DNA from: RUG563 sp964423675
GTDB taxonomy: Bacteria > Bacillota > Clostridia > Christensenellales > Aristaeellaceae
Direction: 5' to 3'
Assembly: GCA_964423675.1 (NCBI GenBank)
Contig: CAYRFP010000024.1
Span: forward strand, 1-31,352
DNA: 31,352 bases
Shown: positions 15,112-23,730 of the stretch, one piece after another
How positions within the stretch are numbered: position 1 is the stretch's first letter
How the letters are laid out: each line of letters starts with the position of its first letter
Notes under the pieces: generated by a model
The model's input: only the letters and a program-made list of their open reading frames with translations
What the model was told of the DNA's origin: nothing
Databases searched by the model: none
Made by a program: the position numbers and the translations under genes

Positions 15112-16333
15112 CCTGCCGACTTCCTTTCGCATATTTTTTGTAATACCGTTCGCCTGTTCGCCATATCGTAACGATTTCCCCGGTATCGGGGTTTACGTTG
15201 ACAGTTGCCATCTTGCCAACAAACCGTTGGCTGTTTCTCCCGAATTCATCGGTTATAATATCGCCGATATGAAGCGGAGCGCCCAGGGCATCTTCGATGG
15301 CGTAAAGATGAACGCCACGTTCTGCCGCCCTTTCCAATGAATGATAGGTAAGGTTTTTCACCTTCAAACCATTCTGCGCTTCCATCTCTATTATAACATT
15401 TTTTCCAGATTTATCAACGGTTTCAGCGGCTTTCAGATACTTGCTTTTGTAATCTTCAAAATCCTTTGTTTTATCCAAGCCGAAGAATGCCGCCCTATCT
15501 TTCATGGCTCCCAATTCATCTTCATCCAGCGCCCACCGGGCCTTGGTCAGCGCAACGCAGCGGCAATTGCAATCTTCTTCCGGCCTTCCGAATTCCCCAG
15601 GATACATGGCCTTTTTTCCGTCCACCTCAAAGTATTCATCCGTTTCCCGAATTTGGCCATCCAGCTTCCTATGGGTGGGCCTGGTTTCGCCATCCAGGGT
15701 GGAATCCCATTGCTTGATTACATCGCAGCCCCGTTTCTTGGATGCTTGCCGGGCATCTTCAGCGGATGCTTGCTGAATCCGATGCCCTTCCGTGCGCACA
15801 ATGGTTCTGGCCCTTGATAGGGGCGCATTGGTATAAAGGGAAATGCTTCGGGAAATGCTTTCATAGGTATCATTTGCGGCAAGGCCCCTGGTGATTTCGC
15901 TTCGGATGCGCTTTTTCAGTTCAGCCGTATCAACGCCAATGGCCTTATACAAGCCTTCATTGATTTTGCTGTCCGTCAGAATGGCTTTCACCGCTGCATT
16001 CTGGTTAATGGGAATCGCCAGGGGAATGCCCTGCCCGGCAATATCATACATTGTGCCAATGAAGGAATCGGTATAGCATTCCTTCAAATACTCCTGAATG
16101 CTGGTGAATTCATCCCCGTGCAGCTTTTCCAGAATCCCTTCAATCTGGCCCTTTAAGGCTTGCTGGTAATTGATTTGGTATATCTTGCTTTGGGTCAAAT
16201 CATCCCCTTGCAAGATGCGGATTTTCAGGTTGATTTCATGCAGCGCCCTTTTGTATTGGGCTTCAAGTTCCTTGATTACCTCCTGTTCGGCGGTAAGCTG
16301 CCGCTGCATCACTTCCTTTTCCCGCTTATTCAA
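15104..16333 (-). CDS. Phage minor head protein (MuF/SPP1 gp7 family) with C-terminal toxin-like domain
   Basis: A 409-residue protein. The N-terminal coiled region (about 1-60) and the central MuF core (about 150-262) hold the conserved LSRARTIVRTEGHRIQQASA, WDSTLDGETRPTHRKLDGQI and the DCNCRC cysteine motif. A linker is followed by a separate domain (about 325-400): YHSLERAAERGVHLYAIEDAL, RFVGKMATVNVNPDTGEIVT and IWRTGERYYKK. This resembles BECR/RelE-like nuclease tails of phage polymorphic MuF toxins, where conserved His/Arg residues are catalytic. The TTG start at 16333 is supported by GGAAGGTGATG about 6 nt upstream and overlaps the portal stop by 8 nt. The toxin activity is inferred, not shown. 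Confidence 0.88.
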   Translation of the reverse strand: MNKREKEVMQRQLTAEQEVIKELEAQYKRALHEINLKIRILQGDDLTQSKIYQINYQQALKGQIEGILEKLHGDEFTSIQEYLKECYTDSFIGTMYDIAGQGIPLAIPINQNAAVKAILTDSKINEGLYKAIGVDTAELKKRIRSEITRGLAANDTYESISRSISLYTNAPLSRARTIVRTEGHRIQQASAEDARQASKKRGCDVIKQWDSTLDGETRPTHRKLDGQIRETDEYFEVDGKKAMYPGEFGRPEEDCNCRCVALTKARWALDEDELGAMKDRAAFFGLDKTKDFEDYKSKYLKAAETVDKSGKNVIIEMEAQNGLKVKNLTYHSLERAAERGVHLYAIEDALGAPLHIGDIITDEFGRNSQRFVGKMATVNVNPDTGEIVTIWRTGERYYKKYAKGSRQDV

Positions 16334-17456
16334 TTACATCACCTTCCACCTGGATTGCATCCAGGGCGGTTTTTGCGGCATAAGGATCAGCTTCTTCATG
16401 CTTTGGCAGCTTATCCTTCAAATCATAATAATCCAAATCCAGCACTTCGCAGATATTTTGCATCAGGGTTTCATTATCCAGATAGGTTGCCAGGTTCAGC
16501 AGCGTTCCAACCTGCACTTGCTGCTTCTGCGCATCCGTTAATTCAATCTGGGCATTATCGGCGGCATTGGTCATTACTTCCCGCTGGAAATCAAAATACA
16601 CATCGGAAACCCTGTAATCCGTGCCTTCCATTTCATTGATTTCCTTGATAACCACCTTCAAAAGCTTTCGGAAGAATTGCTTCAGCCGGATTTCCAGCTT
16701 ATTGCATTTCAAATCCAGCAGCGCATAACGGGATTTGATGATGATATTGGTGATATTCCCATCCCCAACCTGGGCCGAATTGAAGCCCATGCCGAAACGG
16801 TAAATATTCTTTTCATCCAGTTCCAATTTTGCTTGCCGGGCCTGATAGGGGATATCAATGGTTTTGATATCCACGCCGCCTTCTTCGTCCACGCCAATAT
16901 GCTTCTTGGCCTTCACGTTTACCATCAGTTCATCCAGGTTATCCCCTTGGAATCCCTTCACAACGTACAGCGCTTCATTGGTATCCTGGATATTGTTCGA
17001 CAGGCCGCAGGACATTAAATCATAATCATCAATCAGGGCCTTAATAGGCTTCAAATCGCTGAATTGCTTCTTGCAATTCGGCAGGGCAAAGAAAGGAATG
17101 AAGCCAAAGCCATCAAAATAGGTATGTGCATCCCCTTCCTTCTGATAAATGATATGGGGCCGGGGATTGATTGCAACGGAATCATCCAGGCTAATTGCCC
17201 CATCATCAATCTGGCAATAATAATAGGTCTGATGCTGATCCCATACCTGGATACGCTTTACCTTCTTATTATCCTTGCCGATGCGGTCAATGTAATGGTA
17301 AATGACATAATCGCAGCCATCTTCCGTTTCATCCTTCCGCACTTCCACCACGCCCAGGCTATCAGCGCATTGAAAGCTTGTCTTTTCGTTTTCGCCCTTG
17401 TAGGCGTACATGTATTCAATGCCCTTGGCAGCGGAACCCGTCAGCAATTCATGCAA
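16326..17456 (-). pseudogene. Phage portal protein (SPP1 gp6-like), N-terminus missing
   Basis: Portal proteins form the dodecameric DNA gate of the capsid. The visible 376 codons begin at HELLTGSAAKGIEYMYAYKG, which is normally about 100 residues into the protein, and run on with RIQVWDQHQTYYYC, FGFIPFFALPNCKKQFSDLK, LIDDYDLMSCGLSNNIQDTN, IYRFGMGFNSAQVGDGNITN and the C-terminal clip and crown regions. The open frame begins within the join to the NEW3 gene and has no proper start (TTG at 17456). It is therefore a 5'-truncated gene. The 3' end overlaps the MuF gene by 8 nt as in intact phages. Confidence 0.88.
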
Positions 17457-17749
17457 TGCACGATGCTGACCTCCTTGGTTCCTGCGCTGAAGGAACCGGT
17501 CCAGCCCTCAGGAATGCTTTCAGTGTGCAAGATGATTTCCTGGGAAACGCCCGATTGGTTTTCCAGGCTTAGGTCAAAATTCAAGCTGTCCCCCGCTTTA
17601 ACGGTTAATGCCGGATATTCCGTACTCAGTTCGATGTACGCGTCCCTAATGCCAGTTGTTTCATCTGCATGAGCTGGTACGCTCAGTAGCATCATCGCAG
17701 CCACACATGCAAGAATTCGCTGCAGCGGAACATAGTAAGGGGATTTCAT
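17441..17749 (-). pseudogene. Secreted NEW3-domain protein, truncated by the phage join
   Basis: Signal peptide (about 1-28, hydrophobic ILACVAAMMLLSVPAHA) then the start of a NEW3/NPCBM-associated immunoglobulin-like domain: YIELSTEYPALTVKAGDSLN, FDLSLENQSGV and ESIPEGWTGSF. After KEVSIVH at about residue 98 the sequence becomes phage portal DNA and stops after four more codons. Such proteins are usually encoded directly upstream of an ABC ATPase and an ABC-2 permease, and that permease's tail survives 2.9 kb away. AAAGGAG lies 8 nt before ATG 17749. A TATAAT box is at 17801-17796. Confidence 0.8.
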
Positions 17750-17795
17750 TTAAGTCAACTCCTTTATCATTTTCTTCGCCTCTGGCGATGCATCC

Positions 17796-17801
17796 ATTAT
17801 A
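17796..17801 (-). promoter_or_regulatory. Possible -10 of the truncated NEW3 gene
   Basis: TATAAT on the minus strand, without a recognisable -35. A small hairpin TCGCC-tct-GGCGA lies between it and the gene start (about 17776-17789). Confidence 0.4.
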
Positions 17802-17867
17802 AGGATACAGCCTTAAAATTGGCTTAGTGCTTTCATGGCCAAAGCGTAAAGAAAATACGAACAATTA

Positions 17868-17894
17868 AAAAAAGCCTGCTGCGCAGCAGCAAGC
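17868..17894 (-). terminator. Terminator of the MFS transporter gene
   Basis: A GC-rich stem around CTGCTGCGCAGCAG with flanking GC/GC pairs, followed on the minus strand by TTTTTTTAATTG. It lies 18 nt after the MFS stop. Confidence 0.8.
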
Positions 17895-17911
17895 CCTTCA
17901 GTATTTCGCTT

Positions 17912-19090
17912 TCAGATATGTCCCCGCCGGATTTGCACCGTCCGCTTCACCGCCGCCGTGACCGGGATCATCAGCCCATAAAACAGCAACAAATAAACCG
18001 GAAAAATCTCCATGCCCAGCGTTTGCCCCAGCACGCCGCCCAGCATCGGAGCCAGCATAATTCCCACATACGCCGATGACATTTGCACACCGATCACCGA
18101 TTGAGATACATCCGCACCGAAGTTTTCTGGCGTTAGATAATTGAAATTCGGAAACAGCGGCCCATTGCCAAGACCGATCAGAAACAGACCCACGGCGCTT
18201 ATTACGGCCGAGCCAGGAATCAGCAGCAGCCCCAGGCCAATGCCCAGAACGATCTGTCCTATGCCAATAATCTTCCAGCCATGCATCCGAGAAGCAGCCA
18301 AGCCAGACCAAAGTCTTCCAAGCGCCATACCCACATAATAAAGCATGACCACCTGCGCAGCCTTGTCCGTTGGCATCTGCCGTGCTTCCACCAGAAAGGT
18401 GCTGCCCCATCCGCCACAGGTGCATTCAATGGCGCAGGAAAAAATGAACAGCCCGCACATCAGCTTAACCCCAGGTATCTGCAGCGATTCTGCGAAAGAC
18501 AGCGTTTTTTCGTTGTGCTGTTCTGCCTGTTGTGTCCCGCCATGCGCCTTGTTCCATAGCGGAAGCGTGCAAAACAGTACCACCGTGATGGCAAGCTGAA
18601 GCAGAAAAGCAATGCGATATCCACCCCGCCAGCCTGCTTCGCCCTGAATGACCAGAGACAGGATATATGGGCTTACTGCCACACCCACCCCATAAAAGCA
18701 ATGCAGAAAACTCATATGTGTGGCAGAATAATGCAGCGCCACATAATTGTTCAGCGCCACGTCGATGGCTCCTGCGCCAAGCCCCAGAACAATCGACAGC
18801 GCACACATTGTCCCCAAATTCGGAGCAAAAGAAAAGCCCAGCATCGACAGCGCCGTAAGTAGTGTACTGAACGCCGAAACCCGATTTGTTCCCAAGCGAT
18901 TAATCAACCTGTTGCTCACCAGGCTGGAAAGAATCGTCCCGAAGGAATTGATGACGGTAACGAAGCTGCCGAAGGAAATTGGCAATTGAAACTCTGTATA
19001 GATAGCAGGCCACGCTGTGCCAAAAAGAGAATCTGGTATGCCCAGTCCAATAAACGCCATGTAAATTACGATTAAAAGTGTCGTTGCCAT
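17912..19090 (-). CDS. Major facilitator superfamily transporter
   Basis: A 392-residue membrane protein with about 12 hydrophobic segments. The first half has TTLLIVIYMAFIGLGIPDSL in helix 1, the loop RLINRLGTNR (MFS motif A position) and ALNNYVALHYS. The second half has the GLGNGPLFPNFNYL loop seen in sugar-type (FucP-like) MFS members. The start at 19090 was chosen because AGGGGAA lies 8 nt upstream; an in-frame ATG at 19138 would add 16 residues with no ribosome site. It is a single gene with its own terminator. The substrate is unknown; a sugar or related metabolite is a guess from the family. Confidence 0.88.
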   Translation of the reverse strand: MATTLLIVIYMAFIGLGIPDSLFGTAWPAIYTEFQLPISFGSFVTVINSFGTILSSLVSNRLINRLGTNRVSAFSTLLTALSMLGFSFAPNLGTMCALSIVLGLGAGAIDVALNNYVALHYSATHMSFLHCFYGVGVAVSPYILSLVIQGEAGWRGGYRIAFLLQLAITVVLFCTLPLWNKAHGGTQQAEQHNEKTLSFAESLQIPGVKLMCGLFIFSCAIECTCGGWGSTFLVEARQMPTDKAAQVVMLYYVGMALGRLWSGLAASRMHGWKIIGIGQIVLGIGLGLLLIPGSAVISAVGLFLIGLGNGPLFPNFNYLTPENFGADVSQSVIGVQMSSAYVGIMLAPMLGGVLGQTLGMEIFPVYLLLFYGLMIPVTAAVKRTVQIRRGHI

Positions 19091-19180
19091 TCGTCGTTCC
19101 CCTGCTTCCGTCGGCTTTATCCACAAAGCCAGACACAAACATTATAGCATCTCTATTGCCGTGCCGCAAGCATTCTGCAT

Positions 19181-19214
19181 AAAAAAAAGGGACTATCGTC
19201 GAAACGATAGTCCC
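19181..19214 (-). terminator. Terminator of the sugar ABC operon
   Basis: A perfect 10-bp stem GGGACTATCG (19189-19198) / CGATAGTCCC (19205-19214) with a 6-nt loop, followed on the minus strand by eight Ts. Confidence 0.95.
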
Positions 19215-19234
19215 CGGTGCGAACAAACGAGGAA

Positions 19235-20755
19235 TTACTTAAAGAATTCCATCATGTCCTTGTAAGGATTGGAGCTGTCAGCCAGAGCATCGGCAAAGTC
19301 CTTGTTTTCCTGATACCACTTGGTCAGGCCTTCTTCAACTTCCAGGCCGCCCTCGGCTTCCCACTCAGCCATCATTGCGTCGTAGTTATCCAGAGAGTCA
19401 GTGCCAGCGACAACGGCCATCATGTAGTCGTTCATCTTGGTGGACAGAGAAGAGTTGTAGGTGGTGTAGGCTTCGCAGGTTGCCAGAGACAGGGGGTTGC
19501 CATTGAACTTGTAGTCAATGGTCACAACCTGAGAGGCAGCGAAGATTTCCCAGCAGCGCCAGTCCTTATTCTGACGGCACAGCTTGGTCTTCATATGCTC
19601 GCTGATGTTGATGCCGATCCAGTACTTATCGCCGTAGTTCATTTCTTCGCCGAAGATGGGCTGGATGGGTTCGGGAACGCCGCTTTCGTCATACTGCCAG
19701 TGGGTGCCTTCGATACCGCAGTTCATCAGCCAATAGGTATCGGGCTCCAGGCGGCGAGCGATCATCTGGAACACCAAGTCCGCAGTTTCGTCATCGCAGG
19801 TCGCGGGGATGCAAGCCACGTAGGTCACGCTGGGAGTAGCGTTGATGTGACGATTGCCGTCCTTGTCTTCCAAAGCAATCCAGAATTTATCCATCTTCGC
19901 TTCGGGCTCAACTTCCTGCAGAGCGGGTTCCCAGTCGATGCGGTTCCAAGCCTTCATGGTGAACATGACGCCCTGGCCGGAGGTGACCTTTTCCTGCACC
20001 ATAGCAGAGGTGTTCACGGGCAGATCGGGGTCGATCAGACCTTCGCTGTACAGCTTGGTCATGAAAGCGATGTATTCCTTCATGGCAGGATCACGCCATT
20101 TGCTGGTGACAGTGTTGTCTTCGTTGACAACATAGTCATAGTCCAGACCGAAACCGGAAGCGATTTCTTCAATCCAGGTATGCTTGGTAGCGATCGGGAT
20201 CAGGCCGGTCTTTTCCTTGATGTCCTTGCACAGTTCGTAGAGTTCATCGGGGGTATTCGGAGCGGTCCAGCCATACTTTTCGAACAGATCGCTACGATAG
20301 CCGATGCCGCCGTAGATCAGGCCATATTCGCCCTGGGGAATACCGTAGATGGTGCCATCTTCGGTGGTGGTCAGGTTCCACAGGGAGTCCATGGTGACTT
20401 CAGTGATGTAGGGATACTTTTCCAGCAACGCGTTCAGGGGCTTGAGGGCGCCCTGGGCGGACAGCATGTTGTACTGGTTCACGCTGGTGAACAGGATGTC
20501 GTAATCCGTGCCGGAAGCGACTTCCATCATCAGCATCTGGTCAGCGTTTTCCTGAGGCATCTGGTCATACTGCACCTGGAAACCAGTGATCTCGTACAGC
20601 TTCTTCGCAACATAGTCTTCGTTCAGGTCAGCGGTGACATAGGGGCCAAGATACTTGATCACAGTATCTTCCTTGGTGGCAGCCATAGCGCCGGGCAGCA
20701 TGCTCAGCATCATCATGGCGACCAGAGCGAAAGCCAGGATACGGGTCTTCTTCAT
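19235..20755 (-). CDS. ABC transporter extracellular solute-binding protein (LplA/YtcQ-like)
   Basis: A 506-residue secreted binding protein for a carbohydrate importer. Signal peptide (about 1-25, ILAFALVAMMMLSMLPGAMA), then a two-lobed type 1 SBP fold; typical pieces are YDILFTSVNQYNMLSAQGAL, LKPLNALLEKYP, IYGIPQGEYG and GYRSDLFEKYGWTAPNTPDE. There is no lipobox Cys, unlike most Gram-positive SBPs, so it may be released by signal peptidase I or held by other means. GGAGG lies 10 nt before ATG 20755. It is the last gene of the permease-permease-SBP operon. The ligand is probably an oligosaccharide; it cannot be specified. Confidence 0.92.
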   Translation of the reverse strand: MKKTRILAFALVAMMMLSMLPGAMAATKEDTVIKYLGPYVTADLNEDYVAKKLYEITGFQVQYDQMPQENADQMLMMEVASGTDYDILFTSVNQYNMLSAQGALKPLNALLEKYPYITEVTMDSLWNLTTTEDGTIYGIPQGEYGLIYGGIGYRSDLFEKYGWTAPNTPDELYELCKDIKEKTGLIPIATKHTWIEEIASGFGLDYDYVVNEDNTVTSKWRDPAMKEYIAFMTKLYSEGLIDPDLPVNTSAMVQEKVTSGQGVMFTMKAWNRIDWEPALQEVEPEAKMDKFWIALEDKDGNRHINATPSVTYVACIPATCDDETADLVFQMIARRLEPDTYWLMNCGIEGTHWQYDESGVPEPIQPIFGEEMNYGDKYWIGINISEHMKTKLCRQNKDWRCWEIFAASQVVTIDYKFNGNPLSLATCEAYTTYNSSLSTKMNDYMMAVVAGTDSLDNYDAMMAEWEAEGGLEVEEGLTKWYQENKDFADALADSSNPYKDMMEFFK

Positions 20756-20785
20756 AATGGGGTTCCTCCTTTTTTATTTCTTCTC

Positions 20786-20801
20786 CTCCTCTTCGGAGGA
20801 G
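20786..20801 (-). other. Intercistronic hairpin before the solute-binding protein
   Basis: CTCCTC/GAGGAG stem with a 4-nt loop (CGAA on the minus strand) and no T-run. It sits in the gap between the LplC-type permease and the SBP. It may protect or define the 5' end of a separate, more abundant SBP transcript; that role is inferred. Confidence 0.45.
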
Positions 20802-20813
20802 ATAGAGACTTGA

Positions 20814-21710
20814 TTAGCCCTTCACAGAGCCGACGCGCAGGCCGGTGACGAAATACTTCTGCAGGAAGGGATAGACGCACATGATCGGGATCGAGGAAAC
20901 CATGATCGTGGCGGCGCGGATGGATTCGGTATTCAGCGCGGCGGTCATGGCCGCTTCGGGAGACAGGGTGCCCAGCGCAGCATCCTTATCCACCACCTGC
21001 GTTTCTGCAACCAGCTGATACAGATACTGCTGCAGGGGCTTCAGATTCGGGCGGGTGATATAAAGCACGCCGCTCATGTAGTTATTCCAGTAACCCACGG
21101 CATAGAACAGGCCGATGGTAGCCAGCGCCGGCAGGGACATGGGAAGCACAATCTTGAACAGAATCGTCATGTTCCGCGCTCCGTCCAGCTTCGCGCTTTC
21201 TTCCACGCTGGCCGGGATTTCTTCGAAGAAGTTCTTCAGCAGAATCATGTTGTAAACCGACAGCGCGCCCGGAATAATCAACACCCACAGGGTATTGAGC
21301 ATGCCCAGCGTTCGCATCAGGATGTAGCTGGGAATCATACCACCGGAAAACAGCATCGTAAACACGAAGAACAGGATGAACCAGCGCCGACCAAGCAGAT
21401 TGGTCTTGGACAGAGGATAAGCGGTCATGCAGGTGAGCAGCATAGCCATCGCGCTACCGACCACCGTGATGATAATCGAGTTTACCAGAGAATTCTGGAA
21501 CTGAGCCTGCTTAATTACGTATTGGTAGGTACCCGTCTGGAAACCAATGGGCCAGAGAACCACTTCGCCACGAAGCACAGGCGATTCGCTGGAGACGGAC
21601 TTGGCCAGCAGGTTCAGGAACGGGAACAGCATAACCACGCACAGGAGAAGGAGCACCACCAGAATGATGATTTCCAGCGCCAATTCGCCGCCGCTCTTTT
21701 TAATTTTCAT
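20814..21710 (-). CDS. Carbohydrate ABC transporter permease (LplC/YtcP-like)
   Basis: A 298-residue inner permease with six hydrophobic segments. The EAA loop that docks the ATPase is EESAKLDGARNMTILFKIVL PMSLP (split here for length), at about 185-208. The C-terminal PFLQKYFVTGLRVGSVKG is the hallmark ending of LplC-type permeases. It partners with the upstream LplB-type permease; the gap between them is 16 nt. No ATPase is encoded nearby, which is normal for this group because a shared MsmX-type ATPase is used. Confidence 0.95.
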   Translation of the reverse strand: MKIKKSGGELALEIIILVVLLLLCVVMLFPFLNLLAKSVSSESPVLRGEVVLWPIGFQTGTYQYVIKQAQFQNSLVNSIIITVVGSAMAMLLTCMTAYPLSKTNLLGRRWFILFFVFTMLFSGGMIPSYILMRTLGMLNTLWVLIIPGALSVYNMILLKNFFEEIPASVEESAKLDGARNMTILFKIVLPMSLPALATIGLFYAVGYWNNYMSGVLYITRPNLKPLQQYLYQLVAETQVVDKDAALGTLSPEAAMTAALNTESIRAATIMVSSIPIMCVYPFLQKYFVTGLRVGSVKG

Positions 21711-21726
21711 TTTCGCTCACACTCCC

Positions 21727-22680
21727 TTACCAGATGCTACGCTCGGTAATCCGGCGGCTAAACCAGTTGGCAAACATCATCAGGACGCAGCCAATGACAG
21801 AATTGAACAGGCCCACGATGGTGCCACGGCTGAAATTCAGCTGGCCCAGACCAATACGATACACATACGTACCGATAATATCACCGGATTCGTATACCGT
21901 CGGGTTATACATAACCAGAATCTGGCCAAAGCCGGCGTTCATAATGCCGCCCAGGCGCATAACCAGCATCATAATCACTGTGCTGGCGATGCCAGGCAGG
22001 GTGATATGGATGATCTGCTGGAAGCGGTTCGCCCGGTCTACCTTCGCGGCTTCATACAGTTCCGGATCAATACCGGTAATTGCTGCCAGATACACGATGG
22101 TGCCCCAGCCGCATTCCTTCCACATGGAACTGATAATCAGCATCACGCGGAACCATCTGTTATCCATAAAGAACTTCTGCGGTTCGCCGCCCAGGCTCTG
22201 AATCACGGTGTTGACGATGCCGCTAGTGCCAAAGATCGACAGGAACAGCGCAGCAACCACAACCCAGGACATGAAGTGGGGCAAATACAAAACGGTCTGG
22301 ATTACGCGCTTGGTTTTCACTGAGCGGACTTCGTTAATCATCAGCGCCAGGATAATGGGCAGCGGGAACTCGAAGATGATTTTCAGGCAGCTGATTTCCA
22401 GCGTGTTGGAAACAGCGCGTTTAAAATCCTTCAGTTTCCAAAGCTGGTTCCAATGCTTCAGGCCAACCCAGGGGCTTTTGGCGATAGCATCCAGCGGGGA
22501 ACTGCCGGCAAAAATATTGTAGTTCTTAAAGCCAATGACGATACCATACATCGGCAAATAAGAAAAAATCAGGACGAAAATGACACCGGGAATCAGCAAA
22601 AGATAGAGATCCCACGTTTTTAGAAACTGACTACGTGCCAGCTTCCTCCTGTGCGCCCGCAAGTCCAGGTTTGTGCTCAT
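21727..22680 (-). CDS. Carbohydrate ABC transporter permease (LplB-like)
   Basis: A 317-residue permease with six hydrophobic segments. It starts with a basic stretch and WDLYLLLIPGVIFVLIFSYL, then PMYGIVIGFKNYN, typical of LplB. The EAA loop is YEAAKVDRANRFQQIIHITL at about 230-250. The ending, ANWFSRRITERSIW, is also typical. First gene of the operon, behind a perfect consensus promoter. Such importers take up oligosaccharides or plant and host glycan fragments; the substrate here is unknown. Confidence 0.95.
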   Translation of the reverse strand: MSTNLDLRAHRRKLARSQFLKTWDLYLLLIPGVIFVLIFSYLPMYGIVIGFKNYNIFAGSSPLDAIAKSPWVGLKHWNQLWKLKDFKRAVSNTLEISCLKIIFEFPLPIILALMINEVRSVKTKRVIQTVLYLPHFMSWVVVAALFLSIFGTSGIVNTVIQSLGGEPQKFFMDNRWFRVMLIISSMWKECGWGTIVYLAAITGIDPELYEAAKVDRANRFQQIIHITLPGIASTVIMMLVMRLGGIMNAGFGQILVMYNPTVYESGDIIGTYVYRIGLGQLNFSRGTIVGLFNSVIGCVLMMFANWFSRRITERSIW

Positions 22681-22740
22681 AACTCCACTCCCTTTATATT
22701 GATGGACAGGCTAACCAAAACCCGTAAGGATTGTGATATT

Positions 22741-22769
22741 ATTATAAATAGAGTTCAATTTTCTGTCAA
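22741..22769 (-). promoter_or_regulatory. Consensus promoter of the sugar ABC operon
   Basis: On the minus strand, TTGACA (22769-22764), a 17-nt spacer and TATAAT (22746-22741): a perfect SigA consensus. The leader is about 55 nt. Such a strong core promoter suggests control by a repressor or by high constitutive use. Confidence 0.92.
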
Positions 22770-22975
22770 GACAAAATGGCAAAATAATTCACACTTTTTC
22801 ATTATTTCAACCGCCCGTCATGCAAAAATCTGCGTATCCTTTCACAAAAAAGATCCATAATGTGTATTTTTTGCAAGGAATGCAACATTTCTTCTATTTA
22901 TTTCGTCCTTCGCATTTTTTCTGTTTTTATTTTGTATGTGCCTGTTTGTAAAGTGGTAACCAAATTTTCCATTCT

Positions 22976-23389
22976 TTACAGAACCATTATTAGCGTCCCA
23001 GCGCCGATCAGAATGCAGCCGATCAGAGACTTGGCCGTAAATTCTTCGTGCAGAAAAACAAACGCAAGCACCAGGGTAATCACCACGCTCAGCTTGTCAA
23101 TAGGCACCACCTTCGATGCTTCGCCTATTTGCAGTGCCTTATAATAGCAAAGCCAGGATGCACCGGTGGCCAGACCGGACAGAATCAGAAACAGCCAGCT
23201 TCTCCGACTGATATCCCCCAAGCCCTTTTGCGCGTTGGTCAGAAACACCATTCCCCACGCCATTGCTACCACCACCATCGTCCGAATTGCGGTAGCCAGG
23301 TTGGAGTTCACGCCATCAATCCCGATTTTCGCTAAAATAGACGTTAGCGCCGCAAAAACTGCTGACAGTAAAGCCAGAACAAGCCACAT
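22976..23389 (-). CDS. EamA/DMT-family small transporter (137 aa)
   Basis: A half-size drug/metabolite transporter with about five hydrophobic segments: MWLVLALLSAVFAALTSILA, MVVVAMAWGMVFL, SWLFLILSGLATGASWLCYY, VVPIDKLSVVITLVLAFVFL and LIGCILIGAGTLIMVL. The YYKALQIGEASKVVPIDKLS segment is the conserved EamA motif. One EamA repeat is the usual size for this subgroup, which works as a dimer. The start at 23389 has GGAGG 8 nt upstream. A promoter lies about 95 nt before it. No terminator was seen after it. Confidence 0.88.
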   Translation of the reverse strand: MWLVLALLSAVFAALTSILAKIGIDGVNSNLATAIRTMVVVAMAWGMVFLTNAQKGLGDISRRSWLFLILSGLATGASWLCYYKALQIGEASKVVPIDKLSVVITLVLAFVFLHEEFTAKSLIGCILIGAGTLIMVL

Positions 23390-23479
23390 TTTCTTCGCCT
23401 CCAAAGAGTTTCCGCTTTTGCAGACTTCTGTGATTGCGTTCCGAGGCGTCATGTCAGAAACACCCGGGAATCTATTAAT

Positions 23480-23508
23480 AGTATACCACAAATTCCCGTG
23501 CATGGCAA
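23480..23508 (-). promoter_or_regulatory. Promoter of the EamA gene
   Basis: On the minus strand, TTGCCA (23508-23503), a 17-nt spacer and TATACT (23485-23480), with TG one base before the -10 (extended -10). Confidence 0.75.
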
Positions 23509-23560
23509 TCAGTTTCCCTGTTTCTGTAAGCCATATTTTCCCGTCGCTTGGCTAATGAAC

Positions 23561-23730
23561 TCATGCCAAAATCTGTTTTTCCAGCAGTTGCTTTTGATAT
23601 TGCTTGGGCGTGATAGATATACGCTTTTAAAGGCCTGAATAAAATAATTCACATCGCCAAAGCCATTGGCGATCCGTTGCTGACGCCACGAGCCTGGATT
23701 ATGGATACTGCGGCAGAGCTTATCAAGCTG
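23561..23730 (-). pseudogene. Remnant of an AraC-family regulator (3' end)
   Basis: One frame reads RIANGFGDVNYFIQAFKSVY, the second helix-turn-helix of AraC regulators. The usual continuation, ITPKQYQKQLLEKQILA and a TGA stop at 23563-23561, is present in another frame, so one base has been lost near 23610-23622. The rest of the gene upstream (ligand domain and first HTH) is not recognisable. It lies next to the sugar ABC operon, where AraC regulators are common. Confidence 0.7.

Larger units (their letters stand above)
14515..17456 (-). mobile_element. Prophage fragment (SPP1-like portal to holin), junctions in host genes
   Basis: A block of about 2.9 kb holds a 5'-truncated portal gene, a MuF head protein gene, a small acidic gene and a 3'-truncated holin-like gene. 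Both ends fuse directly to truncated host genes: the NEW3 protein front at about 17456 and the ABC-2 permease tail at about 14515. No integrase, terminase, capsid or tail genes are present, so there has also been loss between the head and lysis modules. Boundaries are estimated from where protein similarity changes, within about 10-15 nt. Whether it is a real rearrangement or an assembly join cannot be told here. Confidence 0.75.

Noticed and set aside
14500..17460. Intact prophage with attachment sites
   Set aside because: No integrase, repressor, terminase, capsid or tail gene is present, and I found no direct repeat at the two joins longer than a few bases.
19217..20848. A 543-codon open frame on the plus strand
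   Set aside because: Antisense to the solute-binding protein gene; a shadow frame arising from its codon use.
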